Shown here in pieces: positions 45,211 through 46,997 of a DNA stretch of 46,997 nt (positions within the stretch are counted from its first letter, which is position 1; each line of letters opens with the position of its first letter). Source of the DNA: an uncultured Synechococcaceae cyanobacterium (GTDB taxonomy: Bacteria; Cyanobacteriota; Cyanobacteriia; PCC-6307; Cyanobiaceae). Made by a program: the position numbers and the translations under genes. The stretch spans positions 1 to 46,997 of the forward strand of contig CAIVPT010000184.1 in NCBI GenBank assembly GCA_903907855.1, in the 5' to 3' direction. Under the pieces are notes generated by a model that did no database searches, was not told the origin of the DNA, and saw only the letters and a program-made list of their open reading frames with translations.

Positions 45211-46997
45211 TTACACCTCGATGAACAGGTTGGTGCGCCCGAAGGCCTCCTCCTCCGGGGTGAAGACGGGGGCCTGATCCACCAGCTCCGGATCAAAGCG
45301 ATAGGTGTCCTGCAGGAAACCACCCTCGATCACGGCCGCCTCTAAATCCTGGATGTGTTGGCGGGCTTGGCTGCAGGTTGGCTCAAGGCTGGAGGCATCG
45401 CCCTTCTCGAGCAACTGCTGGAGCTGGAGCCGCAGGGCCGAGAGGCGTGCCACCGGCTTGAGCAGGCCGTAGATCGCCACCAGGCGGCGCGTGGCAATGC
45501 TGATCTGCTGCAGGGCATGGGCCCGGGCCAATTCCGAATCGATGCTGGGCCAGTAGCGGGTGGTGTAGAAGGCCTTGTCATCTCGGTGGTACCACTCTTC
45601 GGAGCGAGCGATCGAGGAGGAAACAGTGTTGTGGAGCTTCCAGAGAAACAGGCGCAGCGAGGCCCCGTCTGTGACAGCTGCCAGCTTCTCATCGATGGAC
45701 ATCAAAAAGTTACTGGGGTCGGCGTCCTGGCCCAGCAGCAGATATTCCACCGGATACATTTCAACCTCCCGATTCTGCACCACATAGGCATTGAGGTGGT
45801 GGCGGCAATAGGGGCAGGGATACATGGTAGCAAAAAGCTTGAAGAAATCCTGGAAGAGATCCACCAGCACCGGCTGGTTCTCGGCGGGCTGGGTCGCGAC
45901 GATCTCGGCTGCGGTATGGAAGAAACGCCATACGGCGGGACCGATGTAATAAGGGAAGCTGATCCGCATCTGTGCATCCTGCACATCACGGCGGCCAAGG
46001 TAGACATCGATGAAAGCCACGTAATTCGAAAGGGCTCCGGACTCACGACCAAACTCCAAGCGCTCGCGGCGTTTCTGCACTCCATTTAGGTAGTGGCTGG
46101 TCAACCTCCAGGCCTGGGCAATACGCAACTTTTGCTCCGGCGTACAGGAAGAAAATCCTGCCGCCACATCCTCTCCATAGCGGGCGAACTCGCCAGCGGC
46201 ACTTGCTGTTGCAAACCACTGATCCAGGGCCGCTTCATCGGCAACCGTCTGACTGGGAATATCAGCTGCGGTGCTGACACTGAACGCAGCCAGGAGTTTC
46301 GGCATGAAGTCTTCATACCAGTAGGCGACAGGCAGCATCGCCCCATCCACGGTTTCGAGAGCGTGGGAGAGGATCACCCGATTCCACTTCTGCAGGTAGG
46401 CGGTCGGTTCGCCTGCAGCAGCGTTGGAAAGGGGGGTAAATGTCTGACGCAATTCCTGCTCCCGCAAGCGGTTGAGTTCGTGGGAGACCAGCACGCCTTC
46501 CACTACATCTGCAAGGATTAGCTTATGTTTTTGCATGGTCAGGGCAAAATTAACGCCTGCCACAAATTTCTCCCGGGCATTGCCGGATGCACTGCGGGCT
46601 GAGAGCATCGCTTGCTCTTCCGCGATCATCGCCGGGGTCTTGGCAATGGTCGACCAGTGATCGATGCGCTGCCGCAGCCGTTCCACCTCCTGGTTGATGG
46701 AGTCCACCACCGCATCCAGCAGCGGTTCGCAGGCCGACTCAACGATGCCAAGATTCTTGTAGAGGGCAATCGCAGCCGCGACAAACCGGGCGAAATCAGT
46801 GATGCGATAGGGCAGGTTGCGCACCTGCAGGTGGGTTTCGTGATTGGCAGAGAAGCTCTCTCGAAAGGATCGATAGGCCGCGCCTTGCAGCAAGCGAAAC
46901 AAACCGATTTGCATCTGCAGGCGTGACGTGCCACGTACTTTTTCGTCCTGCGGATGGAGAGCCAGAAGTGCTTTCAGGCGCTCCAGCTCAGGATTGG
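45211..46997 (-). CDS. Large protein with Erv1/ALR-like sulfhydryl oxidase domain, 5' partial
   Basis: The frame stays open to the right edge, so the gene is cut at its 5' end; at least 594 residues are visible. Counted from the Met at 46914, residues 323-440 resemble the flavin-linked Erv1/ALR thiol oxidase domain: GPAVWRFFHTAAE (W329, H333), then MYPCPYCRHHLNAYV (the redox CXXC at 367-370), then LFLWKLHNTVSSSI (H428, N429). About 55 residues separate CXXC from the HN motif, more than in human ALR. The other regions are helical and unfamiliar; no signal peptide or membrane helix is seen in the visible part. The base composition is less GC-rich than the window. A role in disulfide formation is inference. 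Confidence 0.7.
   Translation of the reverse strand, partial: NPELERLKALLALHPQDEKVRGTSRLQMQIGLFRLLQGAAYRSFRESFSANHETHLQVRNLPYRITDFARFVAAAIALYKNLGIVESACEPLLDAVVDSINQEVERLRQRIDHWSTIAKTPAMIAEEQAMLSARSASGNAREKFVAGVNFALTMQKHKLILADVVEGVLVSHELNRLREQELRQTFTPLSNAAAGEPTAYLQKWNRVILSHALETVDGAMLPVAYWYEDFMPKLLAAFSVSTAADIPSQTVADEAALDQWFATASAAGEFARYGEDVAAGFSSCTPEQKLRIAQAWRLTSHYLNGVQKRRERLEFGRESGALSNYVAFIDVYLGRRDVQDAQMRISFPYYIGPAVWRFFHTAAEIVATQPAENQPVLVDLFQDFFKLFATMYPCPYCRHHLNAYVVQNREVEMYPVEYLLLGQDADPSNFLMSIDEKLAAVTDGASLRLFLWKLHNTVSSSIARSEEWYHRDDKAFYTTRYWPSIDSELARAHALQQISIATRRLVAIYGLLKPVARLSALRLQLQQLLEKGDASSLEPTCSQARQHIQDLEAAVIEGGFLQDTYRFDPELVDQAPVFTPEEEAFGRTNLFIEV

Overview
The window is a gene-dense stretch of a GC-rich picocyanobacterial chromosome of the Cyanobium/Synechococcus type. 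The evidence is a phycobilisome core locus (apcE-apcA-apcB-apcC), an orange carotenoid protein, a high-light-inducible protein, a cyanobacterial ATP synthase operon with both b and b' subunits, a cytochrome c maturation pair of system II, PII (GlnB), and several HIP1 octamers (GCGATCGC). I saw no tRNA or rRNA gene, CRISPR array, insertion sequence or prophage.

Layout. 1-3 kb: nadE and ald. 2.9-5.4 kb (minus): a compact run of a plant-type ferredoxin, a small protein, a DUF3326 protein and a secreted Pro/Gly/Met-rich protein. 5.8-7.9 kb: a photoprotection cassette, ocp-crtW-frp, which supplies the quencher, the ketolase that makes its pigment, and the factor that switches it off. A 2OG-Fe(II) oxygenase (minus), a small secreted protein and a phosphate-binding PstS follow. 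10.6-16.7 kb: the nitrilase-associated nitrogen-starvation cluster (Sll0783-type protein, nitrilase, radical SAM, GNAT, AIR-synthase-like, MSMEG_0570-like), with a flavoprotein diverging from its head. 16.7-22.7 kb (minus): the atp operon atpI-B-E-F'-F-H-A-gamma, ending in a clear terminator. The gamma gene is broken by a frameshift in this sequence. 22.7-23.9 kb: a methyltransferase. 24.1-28.8 kb: apcE, then apcA-apcB-apcC, each unit closed by a terminator.

28.9-36 kb: ftsW, ccdA-ccs1, queF, glnB, tlyA, a small protein and purB. 36-47 kb: a flavin oxidoreductase, a 47-residue Hli protein with an HLR1-like promoter element, an AraC-type regulator, a large Ski2-like helicase, a TIGR04222-type membrane protein with a Cys/Gly tail, a LuxR-type regulator with an NTF2-like protein, bioF (no canonical start codon), and a large protein carrying an Erv1/ALR-like sulfhydryl oxidase domain that runs off the right end.

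Most of the window is core genome. The points most worth a second look are the Erv1/ALR-like protein, the nitrilase cluster and its divergent promoter, the three tandem 11-bp repeats between hli and the AraC gene, the atpG frameshift, and the missing bioF start. Protein functions rest on recognised motifs and remembered family members. No database search was run.
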